From the NCBI GenBank assembly GCA_021401465.1, contig JADDMT010000089.1, positions 1 to 64,000 on the forward strand: a stretch of 64,000 nucleotides of DNA, written 5' to 3'. Made by a program: the position numbers and the translations under genes. Position 1 is the stretch's first letter. Every line of letters starts with the position of its first letter. This stretch comes from Teratosphaeria epicoccoides (taxonomy: Eukaryota; Ascomycota; Dothideomycetes; Mycosphaerellales; Teratosphaeriaceae). Below the pieces are notes generated by a model. That model was not told the origin of the DNA. It ran no database searches and saw nothing but the letters and a program-made list of their open reading frames with translations. Positions 10,013-20,638 of this stretch are shown here, in pieces.

Positions 10013-11323
10013 ATGCCGCCGCCACGATTCCGTGTCGACCACATTGGCTCTCTGATCCGACCACAGTATCTGGTAAACGCCAGAAAGCCTTTCAACCAAA
10101 TTGACGAATCCTTCCAGGACTACGGACCTGGTGGAAAGGAACAGGCTGAGGCTCGCGTGCATACCGCAGAGAAGAGGGCAATCGCGAATGTAGTCACTAC
10201 CCAACTGAAACGCAACATCACGCCCATTACATCTGGCGAGTTCGAACGTAGCCTCTTCTCGGATGGATTCTTCGAATCACTCAAAGGTATGGAGACGAAG
10301 TTCCTGGATTGGGAACATTGGCGGAAGGACGTACCCTGCAATCGCCCTTTAATCAAATGGGGTCTCAAGGGCAGGACCGCGTGCATCGCCACTGGTAAGG
10401 TGCGCTGGACGCAAAGTGCTTACTTGAACGACTGGCTGTATCTGCGAAGTCTGCTGCCGAAGGAGAGGTGGAAGGACGTCAAATACACGCTGCCATCGCC
10501 GACTTGGTACCATGTGCAACTCAGGGATGGAGCCGCCTACAAGAGGGGCGTGTATGGAACGGATGAGGAGTACCTCAAAGATGTCGCGGACGCCATGAGA
10601 CGGGAGATCATGGCCCTCTACGACGCCGGACTCCGAATCCTTCAGATCGATGGTTGGTTGCATGCAATGACGCGTCTCAAGCGTCAGTATCGATACTGAC
10701 GGCTCTCGACAGACCCCAACATGACCTTCTTCTGCGACCCGGACTTCGTCACTCAGTCCGCACACGACGGCCTAGACGTCGACAGCCTGGTCGACCTATA
10801 CATGCGCACCTTCAACATTGTGCTCCAAGATCTCCCCAGAGACCTCACTGTCGGCATCCACCTCTGCCGCGGCAACTACGCTCAAGGCGTCTACCTCAAC
10901 ACCGGCGGCTACGAGAACATCGCCAAGAAACTCTTCAACGACGCGAACTTCAACCTCTACTACCTCGAATTCGACTCCGAGCGAGCCGGCGACTTCTCGC
11001 CGCTTCGACACCTGCCTCCCGACAAGGCCGTGGTGCTCGGCGTCGTCACGACAAAGTACGCGGAGCTGGAAGCACCAGAGCAAGTGAAGGCAAGAGTCTT
11101 GCAGGCGGCAGATGAGATCGCGACAGCGCAACGCAAGACGCGGAGACAGATCCTCGACGACAGTCTGGCGGTCAGTCCGCAGTGTGGCTTCTCCAGCAGC
11201 GAGCAAGGCACAGGCGTCGAGATGACGGAAGAGATTCAATGGCGGAAGCTGGCGTTGCTGCAGTCGGTCGCGAAAGAGTTGTGGCCAGCCGGTGGGCAGA
11301 GGAGACCGGGGCCGAGATTGTGA
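10013..11323 (+). CDS. Short cobalamin-independent methionine synthase (MetE C-terminal) family protein
   Basis: Two exons, 10013-10652 and 10713-11323, separated by a 60-bp intron with a TACTGAC branch site; 416 residues. The start MPPPRFRVDHIGSLIRP is the usual opening of stand-alone MetE-C proteins. The join gives LQIDDPNMTFFCD, the conserved segment. The likely zinc and homocysteine-site residues are present: H and C in GIHLCRGN, E in YLEFDSE, C in SPQCGF. It lacks the N-terminal half of classical MetE (about 760 residues), so it is one of the short paralogues whose substrate is often unknown. It may act as a cobalamin-independent methyltransferase in methionine or related C-S chemistry. 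It is convergent with SLD3. Confidence 0.85.
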
Positions 11324-11769
11324 TGGCCTCGATACCAGTGGAAGCCTCAGAAGGCCTGGCAATTGTCAAGAGTCGTGCTGTCAGTATGTCCATTGTACTA
11401 GGAGGAGAGGTAGGCTCGCCGCGGAGACTTCGCGTCCGTCACGCCGCTAATTGAGGGGGGAGTCCCCGCGGCTGCAGAGGTATCTGAATCACGGTTTGGC
11501 GCGTATGCAGTTTGAGTGATGGATGTGAACAGATTGGGTTTGTCGCGCAGACATCCACGGACCTCAACGCCTTGACATGCAATAGCTCACATTTATGTCC
11601 ACCACACGAAATGATTGCAGGGGGCTCGTGCATGGATTTGCTCGTAAAGTACAGGATCGCCAATGCATATGCTGCATCGCGGACTTTCGATCACGTGAGG
11701 TGGCAAGTGGTACCAAGAGACGAACACAGCAATGTAGCTTGGAGGCACTGTACGGGTCTCTAACGTTCG
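11324..11769. other. Convergent intergenic interval
   Basis: Lies between the 3' ends of the MetE-like gene and SLD3. No gene is seen. A second TCACGTGA palindrome occurs at 11691-11698, where a promoter role is not expected. Confidence 0.45.
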
Positions 11770-14437
11770 CTATACAAGTTCGTCGTAATCATCGTTCCAT
11801 CCCAAGGTATCATAAATGTTCATCGACTCGTCCTGTTTTGCTCCAGCTTCGCGCTCCTCGGGCTTGGGAGGCAGCCCTGCTCGCACTGGATTTGGTGACG
11901 CTGCAACCAGTGCCGGCGTGGTGGCATTCAGTAATAAGGTCCTCACAGGTTTGGCGGGCGTCTCCTGTATCGCTGCGCTGCGCCATGTCAAGGTCGGAGA
12001 CTCCAAAGTATCTGGTCCATGCAATGACGTTGATGGCACGGATCTAGTGAGGCCGCGGGATGGCGTGTCCTCGACAGTCGGAGCTGTAGAGTGTCTAGGT
12101 CGGTGGCCAGTTTGGGGGACTGCAAAAGAGCTTGTTGGCGGCTCATGTGCATGACCATGCCCTCTCAATGACGATGCAGGAAAAAGAGATGTCGCGGAAG
12201 TTGCAGATAGATGGTCGTCTTGAGCCCCGTCGCCTGTACCTACAAATGCCTTGACTGGTCTACGATGCTTCGGCGTAGCAGCGACGTGAAAAGCTAACTG
12301 AGCGTCGGCCTTCTTCTTTGGAGCGGCAGCAGGCCTGCTTCTTGCCGTAGCCTTGGCATGGCTTGCATCAGCACTTGCAGCAATCTCTGTGACCGCAAGA
12401 GCTCTGTTAGGCTTCCTGAGCGCCGAAATCGCATCTTGAACTTGCTGTGTCACATTGGCATTCTTGCGCTTCTTGGCTTCGATCGCCTTCGACGCGGCAG
12501 TCAAGTCAACTTCGCGGTGGGTGAGATGAGTGAACGACTGCGATTGCATGAGACTCGACCGCTTACGCCGTGGTGGTATCTTCGCAGGTGGAATGCCGTC
12601 CATCGACGTTGGTGTTGCACTGCCCTCGCGCTTGACATGCGGCACGAGAGCATCAGTGTCGGTAGCGGAACGGTGGAGCGAGGGCATCTGTCGTTTTACA
12701 CCGCTGACCGCATCAGACGCGACACGTGACAGCGGCCTTCTGGGCCTCTGATCAGGCACCGGACGCGTGGCGGGGTCACCAGGTTTTCGAATCAAGGACG
12801 ACCGCTTGACCGGCGTCGGCGCACTGGGTCCGCCGAGCTTTCTGTTCAAAGACGCGGCATGCTGCGGTATGCGCGGCACATAGAACGGGATGATGACCTC
12901 AATGCAGAAGCTCTTTAGGTCGTCTGTAGCGTCATTAGGAGAGACACCATTGCTAGCCTCATGCTTCCTGGCAGGCGAATGTGAACTCAAAGAGTGCGAA
13001 ATGCATAGACGATCCACTGAAGTGTCGAGAATGGCAACGAGGTCTAATGGCTTCCTGAATTTTGGGTGCTTTCTTGTCAGCAGCGCTGGCGATTCCAGGT
13101 CATGACTGACCAACGCCTGCGTATTAGCAATTTGCGACTTGACGTCGCCGACAGTATTGGCGCTTGGGTCTGATGCTTGCGCGTTATCGAGCTTTAGCCG
13201 GTCTGCAGCTTCCAGAGCAAGTATCTCGAGCGCCATAATGATCTGCAGATAAGTCTCACGACTGCGAAGGCGAGGTAGGCGACGCTTGAGACCTTCGTCG
13301 ATCGTCTCCACACTGCTCGATGCTGCATGTGAGTCCTCTTCGGTGCGCCACCATTTCTCCAGATACTCCTTTTCGTTCTGGAAGAAGCCATTCTTGTCAC
13401 GTTTAGACTTCCATTTTCGTTTCTTCCTTACTTTCGATTGCTGCTCTGGAGTCTCCAGCCCTGTGACTGGGAGCTCTTTGATAGCCTCTGTTGCGGCCGC
13501 CTTATACTTCTTGTCCATCACAGATGCAGAAAGTACGGCCTCTCTCAAAAAGTTGATAAGCTCGCTTGGCTGACGATTCAGATCGGCACCGCCACAGAAG
13601 GCCGCTCTTGCACGAGAAAGCGGACCTTTGCTAAAATACGCCAGTGAGGTCCTGGACAGATAAAGCGTATCCAAGTATTGCTTTGCCAGTTCCTGGAGCG
13701 GCTCGCCTGAATCGGTCCCAGTTAGATCCGCGGCATCTTCCAACAGCAACGTGGCTGTTGCGCTTCCTGTAGACCTCGTACCATCTGGCTGGGCTTGTGT
13801 TTTGTCTCCCGAATTGTGCACATCAAATCGCATAGCTAACTTCGGCAAAGCCAAGCACAAATCCCCATCTGTAGTGCCTACAGTCGCTCTCATCCACCAT
13901 GGCGCAGTATTTCCTCTTAGCTGGGGCGCGTGACGCTTGGCCTGTGGCTCATCATGCCTCAGCATCAACGCCGCAGCAAATTCCAGCTGCTGTTGTGTGA
14001 CCCAACTGCCAAGTTTGCAAAGCGCGTATGTGCGTCGCTGCGTGCGTTCAATCGCATACAGAGTCCGCGCCTTCTTGTCTTCAGCTACCAGCACAGAGCT
14101 TCCTTCAACATCGGATTTCTCGAGAATACTAATGTGCGCGGAGAATAATTGGCTTCGAGTACTGGACGTGTCGAGATACGCAAGCGGCAGTTGGGCGCGT
14201 GAAATCAGGCATAACGGTGTAAATATGCGCGGAGCCTCGAATGGATCGGAAGGGTTGACCTTGCGATATGTCAGTCTTGTGCTCGCCAAGCAGGCCATTT
14301 GCACGTACCTTGATTCCAAAAGGTCGTCTGTCTAACTCAATGCTCGCAGTATCGTGGTCTCGCTTCCGTTTGAGTCGCGTTTCTGCTACATGCTCTGGCT
14401 GCTCTGGGTGTAATGATACGTCGCTAATCAATGACAT
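11770..14437 (-). CDS. SLD3: DNA replication initiation factor Sld3
   Basis: Two exons: 14437-14309 (ATG at 14437) and 14259-11770 (TAG), with a 49-bp intron (GTACGT, CTGAC branch, CAAG); 872 residues. The central region carries the Sld3 Cdc45-binding domain signature: YLDTLYLSRTSLAYFSKGPL, SRARAAFCGG, then a basic helix stretch with KKRKWKSKRDKNGFF, EYLEKWW and a region ending LQIIMALEILALEA. The C-terminal half is Ser/Pro-rich, disordered and dense in basic patches, where CDK sites that bind Dpb11 would lie. Sld3 loads Cdc45 onto the MCM helicase at origins. The gene is divergent from MIX23 (409 bp between start codons). Family assignment rests on the central domain. Confidence 0.85.
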
Positions 14438-14846
14438 ACTCCGCTGTTGCAATCATGGATCCGTATCAATGGCACCGCAAGTCGTAAAGTCATGAATAGA
14501 GCAGCAATGTTGCATGTGTAGATGCAGTTCGACATCGACGATCAAGCGCGAGACGCGTGAAAACTAACATGAATGATGACGCGGGACAACATCGGAAAAG
14601 GCGCTCCACTTCCATTGGATCATGCATGCGAGCAGCGACTTTGCATAAAGAGAACTCCTACTACAAACTAATTTCTACTCGTCGAGCACCACCATCTGTG
14701 CCAGACTTAGTCGGCATTGTTGACGATCCCCCCCCGTCGGAATCAGCAGTCTCACCGTCAATCTGGCTGGCCTGATTTGGAAGGAACGCAAAGCGGCGCC
14801 GCCACCGCCTCCAGACCTAACCCTACCCTTCCCTTCAATATCTATC

Positions 14847-15499
14847 ATGTCTCGAGCCCCTGATCAGCCCAGGCTGACGCCACAATTCTGCTTCAATCAA
14901 ACTGCATTGAGAGGTACCGTTTCCCCAGCGCCTCCTACCGCTTCGCTGCTCACTCATACCAAGCTGGATGAACAGACTTTCTGCGCATATCACGAGGGAC
15001 TGTCGACGACCCCATCCAACAGAACCTAAATGCCTTGGTCACACCAGGCACTTCCTCAAGATTTGATCCAGCGTCGACAATCGAGCGAGCTCCGCGGCCT
15101 ATGTACCAGCGACCAATCGAGCCAGGGGCCTGCAGACGGTTCAAGGACAAAGTGCTGTTCCCGTCATGGCAAAGTCGATCAGACGTCCTGAACTACTGCG
15201 CCGGTGTCGCCACGTCGCCCGATCCAGATGATCCGGATCATGTTATCAGGCACACGGAAGACATGAAGGCACGTGAGAGGATCATAGACGAAAGGTTAGA
15301 TCCGTACAGCTCTCGATACTTCCCACGGGAAGCCAGGACTGAAGCTCTGGCTGGGCTCATTCGGAACGAGAGGATGGTTGAGGACATCATACGATCGAGG
15401 ACGTGGAGTCTGGTGGGCGAGCGCTGTGAGAACGAGACTCAAGAGTTTCGGAAGGCACTGGACGCTTGGCGGAGGCAAGGCAGGGAGGCCAATCGATAG
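14847..15499 (+). CDS. MIX23: MIX23 / caffeine-induced death protein 2 family mitochondrial protein
   Basis: Two exons, 14847-14913 and 14976-15499, with a 62-bp intron (GTACCG to GAACAG); 196 residues. The spliced junction gives QTALRDFLRISRGTVDD, then IQQNLNALVTP and FKDKVLFPSWQSRSDVLNYC, the conserved Cid2/Mix23 pattern. Four cysteines sit at residues 15, 75, 97 and 173. Mix23 is an intermembrane-space Cys-motif protein linked to mitochondrial protein import and the stress response to import failure. The C-terminus (ERLDPYSSRYFPREARTEAL) is also typical. Unspliced reading would hit TAA at about 15027, so the intron is required. Confidence 0.88.
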
Positions 15500-16776
15500 T
15501 GGTCATAGTCGACTAAACTCTCCGCTCTCGTCTCCCGAGCGCTAGGTAGAAGGTGCTGTGAGCAGCCTTTCTGGCCATCAAGCTGCGTCCTGATGTACAC
15601 GAGCGGGCCTGGATGTGCAAAGTCAAGTACTCTTCTGCCCTTTAAGTATTTTGGTGATCACCATGACCTTGCCATATTTCTTTCCCGGCACAGTGCGAAT
15701 CGCAACGGCTCAAGCAATATGAATTAATGCAGTACTTTGCGTTGCTGCAACGAAGCTCAACGTGTCAAAATTCGAGCTGAACACGCCACGCGGCATTGAT
15801 GAGGCTGCTTAGGTTCGCGGCTCGTCACCTTGTATGTATCGATGCGGAAATTTGCTCCTTCCACAGTCTGACGTAGCGTTCACATCTCTAGGCCCAGCAA
15901 GATATGCATTTCACGACGGACCGCACAGACGACTGACAGGGGATGGTCGGCATCAGCCCCAGTGCCCATTTTGCAGTACGCGCAATGCCGTGAGCAGTTA
16001 GAACGCCAATTTCGGAACTGGCAACACGGAAATATCAACTAGTCCGAGCGTTACACGGTGGTGAGACGCTCAACTCGCGGCAGTGTTGGCAAAGAACTTG
16101 CATGACTGCCACTCAGCCAAGCCAGCTACCGGAGACCTGCACCGATTTCATCATTCTTGGCCACACTGATTGCTGAGAGCCGCAATTGGGGCGACATCTA
16201 TTCAATTCACCACGTCGAAACCCCAATGAACTACAACACAGGCGGTCAGCGGAAATACTGAACGCTTTGACCTTCATGCTTATCTGATCGCCAACTACGC
16301 AGGCGGCCGTCTGGGATCTCTGGTCTACTAGCAGCCCGTGCAGGTGTTCGTCTGACACCTCGTGGCACGAGATTCACATGGAACCGGCAGCTGGGGCTGT
16401 ATGTCCTCAGATTATTACATGCATGCGTAGAACGACGCGCTGGGCATGTGCCGTTGCATCTGCAAAGTGGCTCGTCTCGCAGCTCACTTTTGATAGCATT
16501 CTGTTTGCATAGTGCCCGTGCGAGCACCTCATATTCCTTGATACTTCTTGATCAGTGCCTGGTCAAAGATGGCCACTGTCCAGAGACAGAATCCTGTTCA
16601 GCATCTCGAGTGACACGGCAGACAACTTGGTCAAATTTCGGGCAAAGATTGATTTCAGCAAGGGATATGCTGCACCGTCATCTTGCCTGACAGACTTGCG
16701 CAATCCCGTGCGGTCGGTGTGCTATAAGGCTGAGTCCGCCGCACCTTCATAGACCTGTTGATGATTCCAGAGGCTC
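15500..16776. other. Gene-poor interval, no gene seen
   Basis: About 1.3 kb between MIX23 and the weak minus-strand ORF. Only short scattered frames without motifs. No tRNA-like or repeat structure was recognised. Confidence 0.5.
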
Positions 16777-17508
16777 TCAGTGCGAGAGGTCCCGAGATGA
16801 CAGCATATAGCCCGCTTGTCGTCGTCGTCCTTGAAGACCCAGAGCGCAGGCCTGGAGCACAGCGAAGCTTGTGGCTGTATCGTGGTCATTCGACGAATTG
16901 CGGTGTGCCCAACGCATCTTTTCCAGATGACGCGCCGCTGATACATGGGTATCCCAGTATATGGGAGGAGTCGACGAGGCCAAGGCGGCAATGGAAGTGA
17001 TCCGATAGCGCCACGAGCCGCGCGCAGACGCCAGACGCTCGTGTCTCAGCTGCAGCCCTGTTGAGCCCCCCTTGACACCGAGAGCCTCAAGTACTGCTGA
17101 CCCGGCAAGGCTGTCTTCGAGCTCCCCTGTACCTTCCAGGTAGATCGAAGGCCACAAGCTGTTCCCGGAGTTGGCAAATGGAACGAGACAAGAGCTTGGG
17201 CTGCTCTTGTTGGAGTACGTCCGTGTCTGCGCCACATCGAGGGAAATATAGATGCCCGTTAGAAATCGAGATCGTTGACCGTTGGTATCGTGTATCGGCC
17301 GTGTAACCAACAGGTCAACGATTGGAATTAGAGCGACGCACTGCGAGCGCTTCAACCTGTCTGTAAGTCTGCTCCACGATGCTTTGTCGGTGTAGATCTT
17401 TCGCATTCGTTGCCGCAGCATTGAGGCACCCATGTTGCTACAAGGCAATGGTCCAAGTGATCGGGTAAAAGCTGGCCCCTTGAGGCAGCCATGTGGTGCA
17501 TCCTGCAT
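16777..17508 (-). CDS. Unrecognised open reading frame (hypothetical)
   Basis: An uninterrupted frame from ATG at 17508 to TGA at 16777, 243 codons; the open frame itself extends to 17532. No family, signal peptide or membrane segment is recognised. The composition is Ser/Leu/Arg-rich without low complexity, and codon use looks ordinary, so it may be a real exon, a decayed gene or chance. No TATA-like element or splice partner was identified. Length alone supports it. Confidence 0.3.
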   Translation of the reverse strand: MQDAPHGCLKGPAFTRSLGPLPCSNMGASMLRQRMRKIYTDKASWSRLTDRLKRSQCVALIPIVDLLVTRPIHDTNGQRSRFLTGIYISLDVAQTRTYSNKSSPSSCLVPFANSGNSLWPSIYLEGTGELEDSLAGSAVLEALGVKGGSTGLQLRHERLASARGSWRYRITSIAALASSTPPIYWDTHVSAARHLEKMRWAHRNSSNDHDTATSFAVLQACALGLQGRRRQAGYMLSSRDLSH

Positions 17509-17742
17509 GATTTTCTCAGGGTCGCAACGCAATTACAAGACCGGATGTTGGTAGGTGTAAGCAGTGCGACGATACTCTGAACTACAGATCCAGAAACTAC
17601 GTTGGGAGAAGCATGGTTCACTGATGTAGAAGCAAGGAGAACCCATGACGTTGGTGGACTAGGAAGTCATGAGTGGAGGTTACCACATACCTTCGCGGCT
17701 GCGTGACAAGACTGCAATGGCAACGCAAGGGCAAAAGCGAAA

Positions 17743-17750
17743 TATAAAAG
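17743..17750 (+). promoter_or_regulatory. TATA box (TATAAAAG)
   Basis: A perfect TATAAAAG lies 193 bp upstream of the ATG of the 48-residue Cys-rich protein on the same strand, leaving room for a leader of roughly 150 bases. The position and orientation support that small gene. Confidence 0.55.
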
Positions 17751-17935
17751 GGTCGGTAAATGCAGTCTATTTTTGCTCTTCGAACTCTACCCTTCGCACA
17801 GCAGAAGTGTCCCATCATCGCCGGACGTTCGCTGCACCAGCTAGTTGCACATCCCGCTCTTAGTAAGAGCTGCCTGCACAAGCAGCAGAGTTGACAGAAG
17901 GCTAATGACGGTCCACAGTCCACAGAGCGACCAGC

Positions 17936-18082
17936 ATGTGCACCAAAACTATTCATACCTTCAAGTGCGGCCATTCCACGTTCAATCTCGCAAAGTGTGC
18001 CGCCGGCCAACGAAAACCCTGCGCCAAACCCAGCGAGCGCAAGGTTCGCCACGAACAAAAATGTGGAGGCTGTGGTGGATGA
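17936..18082 (+). CDS. Small cysteine-rich (zinc-binding-like) protein, 48 residues
   Basis: A short frame from ATG at 17936 to TGA at 18080-18082. It starts MCTKTIHTFKCGHSTFNL and ends HEQKCGGCGG, with C-x8-CGH near the start, two spaced cysteines in the middle and a final H-x3-C-x2-C. This spacing resembles a common family of tiny fungal proteins that start MCxxxxxxxxxCGH and end with a Cys pair, thought to bind metal but without assigned function. A TATAAAAG box upstream supports expression. The protein is basic (many Lys) and has no signal peptide, so it is likely intracellular. The alternative is chance, given its size; a downstream exon is possible. Confidence 0.5.
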   Translation: MCTKTIHTFKCGHSTFNLAKCAAGQRKPCAKPSERKVRHEQKCGGCGG

Positions 18083-18899
18083 CCATGACGGTGGGTGGTG
18101 AGTTCCGGTATGTGTGCCGGGTGTATTCAGAGTGCTGATTCCTGCTGTAGATCTGGATTGCTAATGTGAGGAGTCACAATGGAGAGAGGTATGTTGAGCA
18201 GTATTGATCGGGACACAATTTCTAATGTCTGCTGCAGTGCTGGGTGGATGGCGTGAATTCCCAGTCGGGAACGGCACGTCAAATCGAAGTCCGTGCATAT
18301 GTGCTGTAGGTGTGGATTGGAGATGTCGGAAGTCGCAGCCCAGAATGCCGTCTTGGATCCTGCGAGAGCGCCGGGATTGCAGTTGAGCTGGCTTGTTGGT
18401 GCAAAGAGATGCAATGAGGGTTCCGGTGTCGACGAAAATTTTTACTGTGCTGTATGGTCGAAGGTGTTATGTAGGGAGTAGCGGCTGCATCATATTCGTT
18501 TTACTGCAGTTGATCGGGCCCTTGTGGACCTCACTGATGTAAGAATGCAATTGATGACGTCCCCGTTGCTGGTTTGTTCGTTCCTGGTATGCTCATGGCT
18601 TTCAATGCTCATGGTCATCATGTTCCCATAGCTGACGTGCTGGTGGCTGATACAATCATCGCCGTCGCTTCTGCCGTTGCTCACTGCTGGTATGGTGGCA
18701 TGCGGCTTCGAATGCCTACATCTGTGCTTATCGCAACAGTACGTTAGGTCCATGGACTGTTTTTGAGTCATAGGATTGAGGAAGAACTTACTCGTCGCGC
18801 ACTCGCCCGCTGAGTCATCACGTGGACTGCATTGCCGTAACTGCATGTCCCAAAGCCTTCCTCCTCAAACTCGCCCGCTCCAGCGACATTGTCCATCAC
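18083..18899. other. Intergenic interval, no gene seen
   Basis: Contains imperfectly repeated GATTGG/TGCTG-rich motifs but no convincing coding frame. Confidence 0.4.
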
Positions 18900-19779
18900 T
18901 TAATATCGATCAAACGCAGCGCCGCGGTTCTCCGTCAGCCTCCTGAGGAGATCCTCTCCCATTGAGTAGCGGTTCCTCTCATGGAACTCCCAGTGTGTCG
19001 TGCGTTCAGGTCTCAAGGCACGCCGCAGTTGCCGTCGTGACGCCGCCAGGTCCTGTGCAGAGTCGAAGAGGAGGCAGGTACTTACCGTTTTAATGCTCTC
19101 AACATCACTCTTGTTGTCACTTTCACTAGTGACGCGTTCCTCAGCCCCATCCTCGCTCTCACCCTCCAAGCCCCTCTCCGCCTCGCTGACAGTCTCGAGG
19201 CCGACTGGCGGCCGGGAGAAGTTGCGCATCCTTGTGCTTCCCAACGAGCTGCTGCGCTTGGGCACGCGCAGCTTTCCGTAAACAGGGGCACGAGCCCTTT
19301 TCTCCGTGCTGTTGGTGCCTGCAGTATTGTCAGTCCTGTGATGTTTGGTTAGGGTGTTTTGTGAAGTGGTAATTACCCGCAGGCGCCGTGCTCAACGCAC
19401 TGCCAATGGCAGGCGTGGTGTTGCTGGTGCCTTGGCCCAGCATAGCCATCATGGCCAGAGGATCTGAGGCGGCCCTGGTGGCCGCCGACAGGTGCTGTGA
19501 GCTCGGCACTTTCGTGCCGCTCTCCTTGGCGGTCTTACCGCCAAACCACGTCGCGATGCGGCGGCCAAGTGACTTGGCCGGCTGCTGCTCCTCCTCGCGC
19601 GGAGCAACAGCGTCCCAAGGGGCGACTTCGTCGGCCGCACGCATCGTCGGCTCGAGGTTGGACTCAGTTTGGCTGAGTCCGCCGACGCAGGTAGTGACGG
19701 TGGTGGCTTCGAAACGGCCCGGAGGCCGCGCAGAGAAGATGCCTCCTTCGAAGGACTTGGTGACGTAGATGCCTGCCAT
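18900..19779 (-). CDS. Hypothetical low-complexity protein
   Basis: Two exons, 19779-19377 and 19318-18900, joined over a 58-bp intron with a CTGAC branch site and TGCAG acceptor; 273 residues, ending TAA. The start MAGIYVTKSFEGGIFSARPP is clear. The rest is Ser/Ala/Glu-rich and disordered, with basic-aromatic patches (LGRRIATWFGGKTAK) and a C-terminal segment WEFHERNRYSMGEDLLRRLT. No domain is recognised. A 33-base segment inside exon 2 (19085-19053) has GTAAGT and CACAG ends and is in frame, but is too short for a normal fungal intron, so I left it in. A TGAGTCA motif lies at 19871-19877, about 90 bp upstream. Confidence 0.55.
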
Positions 19780-20638
19780 CTTCTGGGCGAGGCGAGGCGA
19801 TGTGAATGGTGGCGGAGAGCCTGCTCACACGTCGAAAAAGGTGTTCACGTCAGAGGATGTCAAAAGGAGGTGAGTCAGACTCCTTCACATTTGTGCGAGA
19901 GCGAGCCGCAAACCGCCGGAACCTTTGATTTTGAAACAGTCTAAAATGCTGTGGCAACAGTTGCTGCATGGCGGTTGGCGAGAAGAGGGTGCGGTGCGAC
20001 ACTCGAAGCCGAAAGAGGAAGGAACGTAAACACTCGAAGCCACACTACAACTGCGAGAAGCACATTAGCACAACACCGCTCAAAGACACGACAAAGAACT
20101 CAACTTACAGCATTGTATCAGTCACCTTCGGATCCGCAGGACCAATATGAGGATGTGTCAGAGCGCGTCAAAGCCCTGTCCCAACGCTCTGCGGATGTGG
20201 CAAGCCGCAAGCAGGTTGCCAAAAGCCGCATCACGCCCGCCGAAGCCTGCTGCTGTCCTCGAGCAGCAGCAGCAACAGTGTATCAATTCATTGACGTACC
20301 ACCACCGGGAACATGAGACCGATTTCTACGACATGGGTTTTCAATTTTCATGTTATCACCGTGCATCCGTGCCCTGCTGCTTCATGCTGAGCAGTCTTGG
20401 CTGGTGCATTCGTGCACACGCTGCTCGATGCTGCTCGATGCTGCTTCCCATAGCGCATCCATGCACGTGCTGTTTTATGTTGAGCAGCTTCCTAATAGCG
20501 CCATCGCTATGCAAGCACATTGTGGTTTTCGTCATGTCCTCAAACGCCCAAATCATTCCGGTGTTAGTCATCGTCATCATTGTGCCTGCCAGAGGCTCAA
20601 CGTATCCATCGCGCCAAGCTTGCTATCAAGTCTGCCAC
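19780..20638. other. Intergenic interval
   Basis: Promoter side of the hypothetical gene and 3' flank of the MOB gene. It contains a GCAGCAGCAGCAAC run near 20263 and loosely repeated GCTGCTCGATGCTGC motifs near 20420-20450. No gene is recognised. Confidence 0.4.

Noticed and set aside
17618..18058. 146-codon minus-strand frame with a hydrophobic start (FVANLALAGFGAGFSLAGG)
   Set aside because: No in-frame ATG or acceptor at its start, and the Cys-rich remainder lacks a pattern; it lies antisense to the better supported 48-residue protein.
19053..19085. 33-bp GTAAGT...CACAG segment in the hypothetical gene
   Set aside because: Too short for a fungal spliceosomal intron and in frame without a stop, so treated as coding.
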